Shown here in pieces: positions 1-11,262 of a stretch of 64,000 nucleotides of DNA. Position numbers and translations under genes: made by a program. Positions within the stretch are counted from its first letter, which is position 1. The number at the start of each line of letters is the position of its first letter. Source of the stretch: Magnolia sinica (lineage: Eukaryota > Streptophyta > Magnoliopsida > Magnoliales > Magnoliaceae); NCBI RefSeq assembly GCF_029962835.1, contig NC_080579.1:80555959-80619958 (forward strand). The letters are read 5' to 3'. The notes beneath the pieces are model-generated. The model saw only the letters and a list, made by a program, of their open reading frames with translations, searched no databases and had not been told where the DNA came from.

Positions 1-619
1 TTGTTATATCTCGCAGTGTCCGATGCAGCAGTCAGCTTAGCTCTGATACGGGAGCACGAAGGAAAGCAGCTGCCAGTTTATTATGTCAGTAAGGCATTGT
101 TACCCGCAGAGACCAAGTATCCACTCCTAAAAAAAGTGGCCTTAGTCCTGATAGTATCTTCGCGACGACTTGGGTCATACTTTCAAGTTCATACCATTAT
201 CGTTATGACCGACCTCCCACTACATAAGATCCTTTAGAAACCAAAAGCATCCGGCTGACTTACAAAGTGGGTGATCGAACTTAGCGAATTCGATATTCAA
301 TACAAGCCGAGAGTAGCAATCAAAGGGTAAGCAGTGGCTGACTTCATTGCTGAAGTAACACCCAAGACGATCCAATAACCGAGCATGCTACCGAGCCTAT
401 TGAAGAATCGACGACTGCTTCGCCCAGTCAACACCCGACCCCATCCCCTGGAAGCTGTACGTCGATGACTCCTCCAACTCTAAGGCAAGCAGGGCAGGAG
501 TCGTCTTGGAAACTCCCGATCAAACTTATGTATAGTATGCCTTAGGACTTGGATTTCAAGCCTAAAGGAGACCCGGTTATGGAATGGACCAACTCTACTG
601 ACACCGCCCGAGGATCTGA
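1..619 (+). mobile_element. Ty3/gypsy pol fragment (RNase H region)
   Basis: The first 237 bases encode a Ty3/gypsy RNase H stretch: the motifs YYVSKAL, ETKYPLLKK and VMTDLPLHKIL are visible, followed by a piece resembling WVIELSEFDIQYKPR and ADFIAEVTP. A second RNase H-like piece (WKLYVDDSSNSKASRAGVVL) lies near 460-530. The element enters from outside the window, is broken in several places, and is cut at 619 by the solo LTR. Its own downstream end is probably the piece at 4655-5356. It is an old fossil. Confidence 0.75.
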
Positions 620-1651
620 TGTAAGCCCCGTATCCTAGACCGTACCGTTCCATAGGCTTTCGCAGTCTTTCCGGTCGAATTCCGGCAACCTTTGACTCTT
701 AATCGGTATTTGCGCGCGACCCTGATTCTCATGCCATCAACCCGAGTTAACTCAACCCAGGACTTGTACCTTAGCGACCATGTCATCGCCGCGGTTCCGA
801 TGCCGCGACTCGCGTGCCGAGGCGATACCGTGGTAGGGAAATGTGGGCCAGCGTTCGGTGCGAGGAAAACGTCGCGCTTGCAAATTCTGAGAGAATCTCT
901 ATAAGGTGTCACATCAATCAATCAACTCATCAATCCCATCATGTCAAGTACACATCACCTTTCACCTTTTCCCAAGCAAGCCCCAAAGTCAAAAAGATCT
1001 TACAAGCCCATACCTTCTCTTACACCATTAGCCACAAAAGTAAAAAAAAAGCCTTTTACACCCATCACCACCACATCCATCACTCTATCACCCGTCACTC
1101 CCTCTCTCTCTCTCTCTCCCTTTACAAGTCTCTCTCTCATTTTCAAACTCTCTCAAAGCAAAAATCCATACGTATGAGCTCTCCAACTCTTCCAAGCTAC
1201 AAGTGTGGCCTACCTTTCCATCCCTAGATCTCCCATCCTAGCCATCCATTTCTCATCTTCCTCCATCAAAGAGAAGCACAAGGAGCTAAGGAAGCCAAGG
1301 GAGCAAGAAGATCAAGCGGTGGGTGCTTTGATAGGGTAGTTTTTAATGTTTTCAAGATGGGCCAAGTGAGGCCAACCGATCAATGGTTTGGATCTCACTT
1401 TGGACCTAAGATGTGGCCGATGGCCCACTTGGATCATCATGATCATGCCATGATGGGGCCATTCTCCATGGACCCCATCATGATTTTATTTTCTTTGCAT
1501 ATTTAGGGTCATCTAGACCGTCTAATTTAGTGGAGAAGGGATCTCCACCGTTGGATTTTGATTTAATGGGCCTATGTGTAATGGGACCCACTTGATGTAT
1601 GATTTAGTGCAAAGGAGGGCCCATAGTGCCGGGGTCCCTCCATCACTCGTG

Positions 1652-1652
1652 T

Positions 1653-1687
<35 letters not shown>
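1652..1687. repeat. (TC)n microsatellite
   Basis: An almost pure run of TC dinucleotides inside the solo LTR. A shorter TC run lies near 1098-1120. Confidence 0.9.
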
Positions 1688-1691
<4 letters not shown>

Positions 1692-2724
1692 TCTTTTTCA
1701 TTTCCTTTTATAAGATCATGATAATGAGGTTGTGTGGCCCACTTGAATGGACCCCATCATGAAGCACGTATTTGATCCCAAGCCATTTGTAGGTGGGGGC
1801 CCACTTTTCATATATGTTGTGACCACCATCCATCATTTGGTGGCCCACTTGAACAGGGCCCACCTTAAAGTGCTAGGCAACACTGTCCAGTGTCCCTGGA
1901 CGCTGGACGTGTAAGGGAAACAAAAATATTAGCTTGCTTCACAAGCTTTTTGGGTGGACCACTTGTTCAGGCCCCACCTTGATGCATGTGTTCAATCCAA
2001 GCCATCCAACCTTTTCTTCAGACTATTTTAGGCGTTGAGCCGAGAAATGAGGTTGATCCGAGTATCTGATGGGCCATAGTATTAAAAACGGTGATTTTCA
2101 CCTTTCAAATGTGCTTAAAATTTCTTACGCGCCAGAACATGCCTAATATTGGGCTCGATGGACTTGTCGTAGTCTGCAGAGACTAATGGCTGGGATGGAT
2201 TTACATGATGCGGGCCGCACACCTGAAAAACCACAAGAAAATGCATTTTATATATATATATATATATGCATGAGCAGCAGCTGCTGATGTGTCCGAATGG
2301 CAGCAGGCGCTGCCTGCGCACCAGCGCCCGGGCGAACTGTGCAGCGGCCACGGCTCTAGCCGTGGGCCCCACCTTGATGTTTATTTGCCATCCAACCTGT
2401 TCACGAGGTAGGCCACCCCCAGCAGTGGCCCCCCTCCAAATTTTAGCTCCATACAGCGCTCAGGTGGCCCACACCGTAGGAAACAGTGGGATTGAACCTC
2501 TACCATTGAAACCCCTTTTGGGTCCACAGAAGTTTTGGATCAATATGAAATTTGTTTTTTCTCACTTCAATCCAGGTCTGTGTGACCTTCTCAACAGGTT
2601 GGATGGAAAGCAAACTTTATGGTGGGCCCCACGTGGAGCCCACAGCGATTTATATGTTTCATTTCCACCATCTACCTGGACGGTGGAGCCCACTGTGATA
2701 TTTGTGTTCATGTGCGTGCGTGTG

Positions 2725-2832
2725 TGGGTGTGTATGTGTGTGTGTGTATATATATATATATATAATATTATATTTTATATAATATTGTATGTACTATATA
2801 TATATATTATATATTATATTATATATAATACA
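2725..2832. repeat. GT/AT-rich simple repeat
   Basis: A TG-rich stretch passes into a long, nearly self-complementary AT tract. It sits at the same relative place as the AT-rich centre of the palindrome at 21,950-22,050. Confidence 0.8.
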
Positions 2833-2899
2833 CTGGTAGTGGGAGGCCCACCTCAATTTACTTGTGGCCCATGGTTGATGCCGTCTCTGATATATATGT

Positions 2900-3215
2900 A
2901 AGGCCCATGGGTCGAGGCCCATTTGATGTATTAGGGGCCCATGGGTTAAGGCCCATTAAAATGTATTAGGGCCTATGGGTTGAGGCCCATTTGATGAACT
3001 TATGGGGCCCGATTGGTTTGGCCCATTTGATACACACAAGGCCCATGTGATTAGGCCCATTGTGATGTATTGTAAGGCCCATGGGCTATGGCCCATTGCA
3101 ATATACATAAGGTCCGTTGGTGAGGCCCATTAATGCAGCCCATTTGATAAATGTAAGGCCCATGTGATACGGCCCATTTGATATATTGAAGGCCCAAGGG
3201 GATGTACCTAAGGTC
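2900..3215. repeat. GGCCCAT tandem block in LTR
   Basis: An imperfect array of AGGCCCATnnG ... AGGCCCATTTGATGTA units with a spacing of roughly 20-30 bp. Related blocks occur at 21,240-21,420 (reverse) and 22,672-22,815. The unit matches the plant GGCCCA motif known from promoters, but any function here is unproven. Confidence 0.75.
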
Positions 3216-4654
3216 CATTGCAATGTGTAATCCCATCATGGTTTATGCAATAATGCTTACGACAGGCTATGCTTTGGGAGTAATGTTGGTTTGACGTCCA
3301 TATTGCAAGTATAGTATTGGTTAAATGTCCACATTATAACTCACCCTAGGGCTCATTATAGGCCTGTACATGTAATGTGTAAGCTGTCTAAGCCCATCTT
3401 CGTTATGAACTGCATCTATTACCATATGACCTGCTTAGTATAGTTCCATGATTCACGATCATACGCATCATATGTATGCTTGATATGAGGAGTGACTGAT
3501 CATAGCATATGCCTTTGGGCAGATTGTTTAGGGGCTCCCGGATAGGGGGGTTGCCCTACATGAGCGCACGATACGTGCAAGATTGCTGTATGACTGGATA
3601 GTGTGATTCATGGATTCGCATTGTGTGATATGGTTACTGTACGCCCTAGCGACATCAGTGCCGTAGCCTCCACAGACGTATGGTGGTTGGCAGGATTGGA
3701 TACCAGAAATATTATTTTACATGGGGTGCTATAGATATCCCTGGGTGAAAGTCCCTAAACCCTTATGGTACTAAGAGGTTGCTCCAACGTCTAGACCGAG
3801 TGGGTGCATGAGCGTGAGTGCCGATTACCAGACGGTTGCGCTTTTCACTGTGTCGTGGTCGGTTGGAAGGGGGTGCGGCCTTACCCGCCCGAGAGTAGGG
3901 GGCAATGCTAAGCTGAGTCTGACCAGCTCGAGGAATGGGTCCGCTATTGACGAGCCGAGCCCTATATTGGCAGGCGGATAGTGAGGTCTTTTCCACTCAC
4001 CTTATTGCGCGCGATAGGGCGGCAATCTGGCTTGGAGTGTACTAGACCCTGGTGATATTCCAGATTTTGAGCTGTATCGATATGTAGACTTAGATGAAGA
4101 TTTGTATGTTTGAGTTGCATTTCGCATTGCATGGCCTTGGTATGGCCGGCATCATTCTTTGCACCGCATGGCCTTGGTACGGCTAATGGTATTCTTGGCA
4201 TTCATCAGCATGTTCCGCATTACTCTGATACTGCATAACTGCATTATCACCTTGAGAATACACTTTCACCACCCTCTAAGCTTTTTATAAGCTTATGCAC
4301 GACTGTTGTGTGCAGGTGACGTTGGATCGCAGCAGCGCTGAGGCTTGGGCGCGTGGCTGATCATTTTGGAGTTCTTGTTCAACTTCATTGTATTTCCCTT
4401 TATGCTCATTGTACTTGTAAAGTTTTTTATCATAGTGAAAATGTGATAAAGTTTCTGGTTGTTGTTGTGGGTTATGCCTTTGATTATGCTTATTACGAAT
4501 TAAACTGATGTTAAAAATCCTCCTCGTAGCATCCCAGGATCGGAACCTGGCGAATGGGCGCTGGGATCCGAGAATGGGGTTCTACAGAGGCTGTCGACGT
4601 AGGATTTGGCGATTGGAAATTTTGTGAACCCGATTTCCGAGTTTGGGCGTGACA

Positions 4655-5356
4655 TCCGAGGTAACGGGTCTGACCAAGGCAAGACAGTAAAGCCTAAAGG
4701 AAAGACTTAACTCGGATTGTAGAAAATAAATTTCAACCGAGAGATAAAGAATCAAGAGCTATAGGCCGAATGTATAAGACATAAAATTGTCTCGGATAAC
4801 GAGCCAGCAACGTCTAAAGGGGATCAACTGAGGTTCAAAGGCTATAAGTCGCCCGCTCGATCAGAAAACCGACTCATATTAAGTCGGTTGTACTGTCGGT
4901 TATTGGAATAAGGAGTATCGGTTATGAGCCGACTCTGTTTCATCCGATAGAAGATAAGAAGCCTTGTCCTTACAGCCAGCCAAGAGTCATCTATTACTAG
5001 AGTCGGTCAAGGCCGAGCCGAGCAAGGAAGAGATGGTATAAGCATGAATACCGTCCCGGAAATCTTGTGAAAAGATTCCTGACCCCGATAATCTCGAGAT
5101 CAGGAAGCATCCATAAGCAGATTGCAATCAAATCAAATCTCCTAAGATTGGGGAGAGAATCCCTGCACGGCAGGACCTCTCACTCTTATAAAAGAAGAAC
5201 GTTTCTAAGATCAAAGGTACGTAGAAAAACCCTTCATACACTGTCCAGTCACTGACTTTAGAATCGGAGGGTCCCCGGCTCTATCCAAGGTCTCTTTTAT
5301 TTCATCCTTGTGCAGGCGGTAGATCGAAGGAGGTTCACCAGTTTTTTGCATCAACA
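4655..5356 (+). mobile_element. Ty3/gypsy 3' portion with LTR end
   Basis: A non-coding LTR-like stretch with a TATA-type motif (CTTATAAAAGAA, about 5184-5195). It ends TTTTTTGCATCAACA, a common terminus of plant gypsy LTRs. The end coincides with the point where homology to the upstream regions of NLR copies 2 and 3 begins (GATAAAAATGxxATATTTTAAAATATT). It is probably the same old element as 1-619; its start is unresolved. Confidence 0.6.
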
Positions 5357-5743
5357 ACGATAAAAATGGAATATTTTAAAATATTCTGAGATTTATCGGT
5401 TAATGCATTTATTGTGATATTATCACGATATTTTTAAAATGTTGTAGATATTTGTCGTGCTGTTTTGCACCGATCTGCTTCCTTCTCCCCCGTGATTTTT
5501 CTTTGAAATCGGATTGCGTATTGAGTTACTTTGTACGCTTTTATTGTACCGAGTAAACTCAGTTGGGCCCACCTTGAATGTATATGGTCTATCCATACCA
5601 TTCATCCATTTTTCCATTTAATTTAAGGGGTTGAGCCAAAACTTGAAGCATATCCAAAGATCAAGTGGATCATACCACTGGAAAGAGTGAGGATAATGAT
5701 TTCCACGGTTGAAACCTTTCTAGGCTCCATATTGATGTAAAAC

Positions 5744-5914
5744 GAGTCGGGATCCTCTGTTATCAGGTCAACAGGGAATTCTTGTTACCTAATGGTTTGG
5801 CGTCTGAAGCTGTTTTTTATTATTTTTTATTTTTTTAGTGAGTGGTGACGTGGACCAATGGGAATTAGGGTATCAGGAATTCTCTGTTGACCTGGTAACA
5901 GAGGATCCGGACTC
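5744..5914 (+). mobile_element. 171-bp Mutator-type MITE, first copy
   Basis: Terminal repeats are GAGTCGGGATCCTCTGTTA at the left and the inverted form ending GAGGATCCGGACTC at the right. It is inserted in the larger MITE. The empty site survives at about 45,349 in the paralogous MITE. It is the same family as 5946-6116 but in the opposite orientation. Its own target duplication is not clear. Confidence 0.8.
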
Positions 5915-5945
5915 ACTTATTTGTCATCTAACCTGTTTATAAGAT

Positions 5946-6116
5946 GAGACCGGATCCTCTGTTATCAGGTCAACAGAGAATTCCTGATACCCTAATACTC
6001 ATTGGTCCACGTCACCACTCACTAAAAAAATAAAAATAATAAAAAACAGCTTCGGACGCCAAACCATTAGGGTAACAGGGATTCCCTGTTGACCTGATAA
6101 CAGAGGATCCCGACTC
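5946..6116 (-). mobile_element. 171-bp Mutator-type MITE, second copy (inverted)
   Basis: The same 171-bp element as 5744-5914, reversed. It is flanked by an exact 9-bp duplication TTATAAGAT at 5937-5945 and 6117-6125, which fits the Mutator superfamily. The empty site is at about 45,370 in the paralogous MITE. Confidence 0.85.
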
Positions 6117-6504
6117 TTATAAGATTATAGAGACATGGATGAAGGTAAAAGACAAATATAGGCTTGATCCAAAACTTACTGGTTTCCAAGAATTTTTCAA
6201 CGGACGTTCAATTCAAATGTTTACTGTGGTGTGGTCCATCTGAACATTGAATATTCCTCATTTTCTAGGTCAATGCCTAAAATTATCTAGTAAAATGGAT
6301 GGACGGAGCGGATAAAATACATAAATGATGGTGGACCTCACAGAGTTTACACAGTACGCTAAGCGTAGTGAGTTACTACGCAATCCGGAGCTTGACCATT
6401 ACTCGTTTGTAAGTCAATATGCAGGAACTTTTCCCGATGATTATCTATCATCAGAACAAACTTGTTTTTAGCTTTCTTCCTTTCACCCTCTAAATTATTT
6501 TCTC

Positions 6505-9500
6505 ATGGCCGATGGACTTGTTCCATCGGTTCTTGGTTCCTTGAATTCCATCCTCCTATCCGAGATAGGATCCGTGTTGTCCTGTCGCAAAGAGCTACAA
6601 GATCTTTCTAGTGCGTTCAAAGCCATTCAAGCCGTTCTTCGCGATGCTGAGAGGAAACGGCGAAAGGAAGAGGCTCTGAGCGACTGGCTGGAGAAGATCA
6701 AAGATGTGGCCTATGACGTGGAAGACTTGCTGGACCAGTACAAAGCCGAATCCCTCAGACATGAAAATGAAGAGAGCGGAATCCCACCTTTTGCAAAGCG
6801 GGTATGTAACTCTGTCTTACGTACTCTTAGTGTAGATGAAACAGTCGATGAACTGGGCTTTCATGTTAAATTGGGCATTGAGATGGGGCGTAGATTAAAA
6901 AATGTTAGAGAAAGGCTCAATGCTATATGTAGAGAGAAGTCTAACTTTCATTTGGAAGAAAGCATAGATAGCAAGATGGAGATGGTGGAGAGAAAAACTA
7001 GTTCCTTGGTTGATGAAACGGAGATTATTGGTAGGACTCCAGATAAGGAAAGGATCATACGCTGGTTGTTAAATGATATTAATCATGTCAGTTATGACAT
7101 TCCCGTCATTTCTATAATTGGTTTAGGGGGAGTAGGAAAGACTACTCTCGCTCAATTAATATATAATGACCAGCGAGTTATTGGGCACTTCTCTAAAATG
7201 ATGTGGGTCCATGTTTCAGATAATTTTAATGAGACTAAGATTTGTAATGCAATTATTGAAGCGGTGGAGGGTCGGCCTCCTCCTGTTTTCTTGGAATGGC
7301 AAATGGTGCAAACTCATCTACGGAATGTCTTGAAAGGAGAGCAATATTTTCTTGTGCTTGATGACATCTGGAATGAAGATGAAGACAAGTGGGATAAATT
7401 GAGGCTTCCTTTGAAAGACGGGGATATTGGAAGTAGAATTTTGATCACCACTCGCAATAAAACCGTGGCAAAAACTATGCGAGCCACGAAGTGGCATCAA
7501 CTGGCACCCCTATTAGAAAGAGATTCTTGGTCATTGTTCAGTCACATTGCTTTTGGGGAAAGAAAAACAGAGGAAAATGCTGAGTTTGAAGAAATTGGCA
7601 AAGAAATTGCAAGAAAATGTGACAGAATACCTCTTATTATAAAGAGAATAGCAAATGTGTTGCGTTTCCAGAGGACGAAAAGGGAGTGGGAGCATGTGTT
7701 GGAGACTGAAACATGGGATTTTCCAAATGTTACAAGAGGCATTGTATTTGACCTTCAATTAAGCTATGAAAATATGCCCCCGTACTTGAAGCGTTGCTTT
7801 GCCTTTTGTTATGTATTTCCGAAGGATCATGTTATAGAGAGGGAGACATTAATTAAGTTGTGGATGGCCCAGGGCTTTCTTCCAGAGGAAAGTGCAGCAA
7901 TGGAATGTACAGGCGATGGGTATTTTTACGATTTACTAGGGCGATCCTTGTTTGATGCTCCTATTACAGACCGCTTTGGCAATATCATGCACTTTCAGAT
8001 AATGGATGTTGTTCATGAGTTCTTCCAAACTGTCATGAGAGAATGCTATACCATGAACATGGAATTGTCGAACAACATCCCCCTGCATGTGCGCCATGTC
8101 TCATTGAAATGCAGTGACGATTTATCTTCAATTCCAGGAAACTTGTGCAAAGCCAAGAATCTGCGCACGCTCCTGTTCATTGGGTGGTCAAGAATCACTG
8201 TGCTGGCTGATGATTTTTTTGAAAATTTCAGGTACCTCAGAGCATTAGATTTGAGTGGTACAAAATGTTCTCATCTTCCAAAGTCCTTGAAGAACTTGAA
8301 ACTTTTAAGATACCTTAACTTATCTGCTACTGAAGTTGCGTTGCTGCCTGATTTCATATGCGGACTGTATTTGTTGCAAACCTTGAAACTTAATGCGTGC
8401 CGCCAACTGCCTGAACTTCCCAAAGAGATGTGGAAACTGGCAAGGCTAAGACATCTGGAAATTGAAAATACCTGGCAATTGCAGGCTTTACCCCATGGGA
8501 TTGGAAGATTAACTTCACTTAGAACATTGTCAAAGTTTATTGTTGGGAAAGGGATGGAATGCAGGATTGGGGAACTTAAAAACCTCAATCTCCTCCAAGG
8601 AAAGTTAGCAATATACCATTTGGAGAGGGTGTTAAATGAGAGTGATGCCAAGGAAGCAGAACTAATGAATAAGAAACACCTTCGCCACTTGGAATTGTAT
8701 TTTGGCCGGGGACTGTCAGCACTAGTGTTTGGAAGTTCAGAAATGTCAGTCGGGATTAAAGAAAAGATCAGTGAGGGTGTGTTGGAAGGCCTTCGGCCCC
8801 ATACAAATCTAAAAGAGCTGAATATATCAGGTTACATGGGATTGAAATTCCCGGGATGGATGGAAGATGCATTGTTCTCCAACCTAGTTAATGTGACTCT
8901 TCGTAACTGCCATGACTGCATAAAACTACCAGCACTTGGGACACTTCCATCCCTTAAATACCTTACCATAGCAGAAATGACTAAGGTGGAATTCATCGGT
9001 CCGGAGTTCTACGGGAACATCGACGGTAGAGACGTAACAGGTGCAGCTCCAGCATTCCCCAAGTTGGAGACACTCGTTTTGAATGGAATGGCAACATTGA
9101 GGGAGTGGGTTGGGAGTGAAGATGGAGGAATGCCGTCTCTCCTTGAACTACGTATTGCAAATTGCCCCATGTTAATGAAAGTGCCCTTATTCCTTCATGG
9201 TAAACTGTGGAAAGTAGATATTGAATTACCAAGCAAATACTGGACATCGTGCATTTCAGAATCTGTCGAGTGTTTGGTTGTAGACGGCATCAGTGGCAGG
9301 CTTATGTCCTTCAGAAACAACATTGAGCCCTACATCAGAGACATCGATATGATCCACCTGCCGTTATCTTGGAACCTCAAGTACTTGGTGATTAAAAACT
9401 CACCATATTTTGAGTTTCCCGTTGGGATACAAAATCTCCCTGGGCTCCAGATACTCCACGTTACAAACTGCCGAAAACTGACACATCTGCCTAAAGAGCT

Positions 9501-9673
9501 CAGAGACCTCTGTAACCTTCGTCAACTGAAGGTCATGCACTGTCCAAATTTAGAAAAATGGTGTGGAAAATATGCAGAGGACGATCAGCAACTAGCAATG
9601 TCACACATCCCTAATATCTGGATCGGCAACCGAGAGATCAAGCGAGATGGGCAAGAAATCGCTGGACATGAAG
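6505..9673 (+). CDS. NLR1: CC-NBS-LRR immune receptor, exon 1
   Basis: Intracellular immune receptor of the CNL class, which senses pathogen effectors. The open frame runs from ATG 6505 to a stop at 9790-9792, but a consensus donor (GAAG|GTAAGA) at 9673/9674 suggests exon 1 ends there. Visible order: Rx-type coiled coil (about 1-165, with VEDLLDQ as the EDVID-like motif), P-loop GLGGVGKTT (206-214), kinase-2 LDDIW (285-289), RNBS-B GSRILITTRN, a GLPL-like site reading CDRIPLI (about 372), RNBS-D CFAFCYVFPKD, and an MHD-like site reading IMD (499-501). LRRs follow to about residue 1040. The predicted spliced product is about 1080 residues. The ATG context is identical in all copies. It is about nine-tenths identical to NLR2 by eye, with four extra residues (IVFD) before LQLSYENMPP. 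Confidence 0.93.
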
Positions 9674-10120
9674 GTAAGAGTCATTTACTTCCCATTCCGA
9701 TTCCTGCATTGCATCTGTACTTGCTCCACACATCAAAATATGGCCACTCCCGTGCATATCCAATCCGGTCATCAGGTTCGCAAAGTATCTAGGCATGAAA
9801 AATGATTGGCATTTTCCTTCTTCTCTGTTTCTGGTCTCCGCACCCAGATTCCATCAAAACTCTCTATTCGTTGCCCTTTGTTAGCCTCACCAGCACCTTT
9901 CCATCATGAACCCAGATACAGCCAAGCTGTCGAAAAGGCATGTGGGTAGAACGTCCCAGCCATGTGCCAGGTGGGACAAACCGTCTAAAGCATCTGGCCA
10001 AAACCCAGACCATTCGATTATTGGGGAAGCCACACGTTTACAAAAGTAACGTACAACTACAAACAAACCTTTTGGAACCACGTTTCCATGGCATTTCTAA
10101 ATGTGTGACACCACGATGGG

Positions 10121-10330
10121 GATTGTACTGAGTAACTCAGTACAGGGTAGCTCGCCGAGGAAACTCTGTGATGCCCACCATGGTGTCTTTATCCATGCAT
10201 GCTATTCGGAATAGTTTCGTAGCATTAGCACAAAATTGAAGCATATCCAAAGCTCAAGTGGACCACACCTGATAATGAATTAGATCGCACCAATATCAAT
10301 ACTTTTTATTCGTGAATTCAATCACTTACC
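10121..10330. mobile_element. MITE remnant in NLR1 intron
   Basis: Begins GATTGTACTGAGTAACTCAGTAC, close to the termini of the MITE at 5510, and continues into the typical GAAGCATATCCAAAGCTCAAGTGGACCACACC body. A matching remnant is at 59,698-59,960, so the insertion predates the NLR duplication. Confidence 0.6.
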
Positions 10331-10849
10331 CAACATTAAGGAAACATTCGTAGTTTTTTAAAAGAAATAAGGAATGCCAATTTTTTCTAATTTTCTCATC
10401 ATCTGATTGTTCTTGAATTAGTTCATTCGATGGTTTGAAATCTCACAAGGTGACAAAAGAATCAATTAAAGAGGATCTCATGATTCTAGTTAGGAGTTTG
10501 TTGGGTCCCTTAGGGATTGCACCTAAAATTGTAAATTTTTATTCATATTACTATTTTAATGACTTATAAATTGAACGTCTACCATCGAAATTTTCTTGGG
10601 GCACAAAAGTTTGGATCAATTCAAGGTAATATTTATGTATTTGTATTTTCCCTTTTTAAAGGCTCATGTCAGATTGTAATAGAGTCTGTCACAGCATTAG
10701 TAACAATCATTAATTTTCCTTTCGTCACCACCATTGCTCACTTTATAATTTCCAATCAACTCTTTTCATAAAAAATTTTATACTCACTTTTATTTTTGTT
10801 TTTCACACGCACACGATGTCAAACCCTTAACCTAGTGTTGAAACTCTTG

Positions 10850-11020
10850 TAAGTCTACCACTGGGGCAAAAGTAACGACCGGGTGGTCATCTTCCTCGAA
10901 GTTTTCCAATGACAAAAGATTGTTACATAGTTTAGAAACTATAGGTGTGATACTATTGGATAGTAATTTTGACATCTCTAATCCCTATAATTTTACAAGT
11001 TGATATATATATTTATTCCC
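10850..11020 (-). mobile_element. Ty1/copia remnant shared with NLR2 intron
   Basis: Matches 60,225-60,400, which lies in the recognisable gag-pol junction of a copia fossil on the minus strand. Only this short piece remains here and it is badly broken. Sharing between the two NLR introns means the insertion predates their duplication. Confidence 0.55.
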
Positions 11021-11067
11021 TTCTTTTGTATTACCTAATGAACATATTAGATGTCAAATAACCATTA

Positions 11068-11262
11068 CAGTGGGCCCTAGGAGGTTTTTGATGGTGAACA
11101 TTCAATCACTACTGTTTTGCCATGGTGTGGTCCACCTAAGATTTAGATCTACCTCATTTTGGGATTAAGCCCTAAAATTATTTTTCAAAATGGATGGACA
11201 GCGTGGATAAAATACATACATCATGGTTGGGTCCACATAACACCTACCACTAGCCACCTGGC
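11068..11262. mobile_element. MITE-like block, private to NLR1
   Basis: It carries the recurrent body of the MITE families in this window (TGGTGTGGTCCACCTAAG, AAAATGGATGGACAGCGTGG, ATACATACATCATGG). No matching block is seen at the equivalent place in NLR2, where other sequence occupies 62,280-62,420. Termini were not resolved. Confidence 0.45.

Larger units (their letters stand above)
620..4654 (+). mobile_element. Solo LTR, about 4.0 kb, inserted in the gypsy relic
   Basis: The block starts TGTAAGCCCCG and ends GGGCGTGACA, so its ends are near-inverted (TGTxxxGCCC). It is flanked by TCTGA (615-619) and TCCGA (4655-4659), which reads as a 5-bp target duplication with one change. It has no coding capacity. 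A CT-rich leader lies near 1090-1160. The right 1.8 kb is shared with both arms of the palindrome at 19813-24258. Solo LTR is an inference from ends, length and lack of coding. The open frames inside it (for example 2266-2901) are low-complexity and are not called as genes. Confidence 0.6.
5510..6387. mobile_element. MITE with CGGATTGCGTAxTGAGTTAC termini
   Basis: Begins CGGATTGCGTATTGAGTTAC and ends GAGTTACTACGCAATCCG, giving terminal inverted repeats of about 20 bp. It is non-coding, and about 340 bp of its length is two nested MITEs. The same insertion is at 45,118-46,006 upstream of the broken NLR. A separate copy lies at 59,001-59,543. Superfamily is unassigned because no clean target duplication was found. 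Confidence 0.75.
5357..6504 (+). other. Upstream region of NLR1, duplicated with the gene
   Basis: Homologous to 44,940-46,140 (third NLR) and, without the MITE, to 55,120-55,376 (NLR2). The last 100 bp before the ATG (CATCAGAACAAACTT, TTTAGCTTTCTTCCTTTCA, TTTTCTCATGGCC) are almost identical in all copies, so this is likely the leader. No TATA box or start site could be assigned with confidence. Confidence 0.7.

Noticed and set aside
814-1227. Overlapping open frames rich in Ser/Leu/His
   Set aside because: They are translations of the CT-rich LTR leader and have no conserved domain.
2266-2901. 211-codon open frame
   Set aside because: It runs through GC-rich LTR sequence and an AT microsatellite. 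The translation is low-complexity and no domain is recognisable.
9674-9792. Open-frame C-terminus of NLR1 continuing to the stop at 9792
   Set aside because: The tail after the donor is unlike that of NLR2, while the spliced tail is conserved. It was kept only as a possible intron-retention product.
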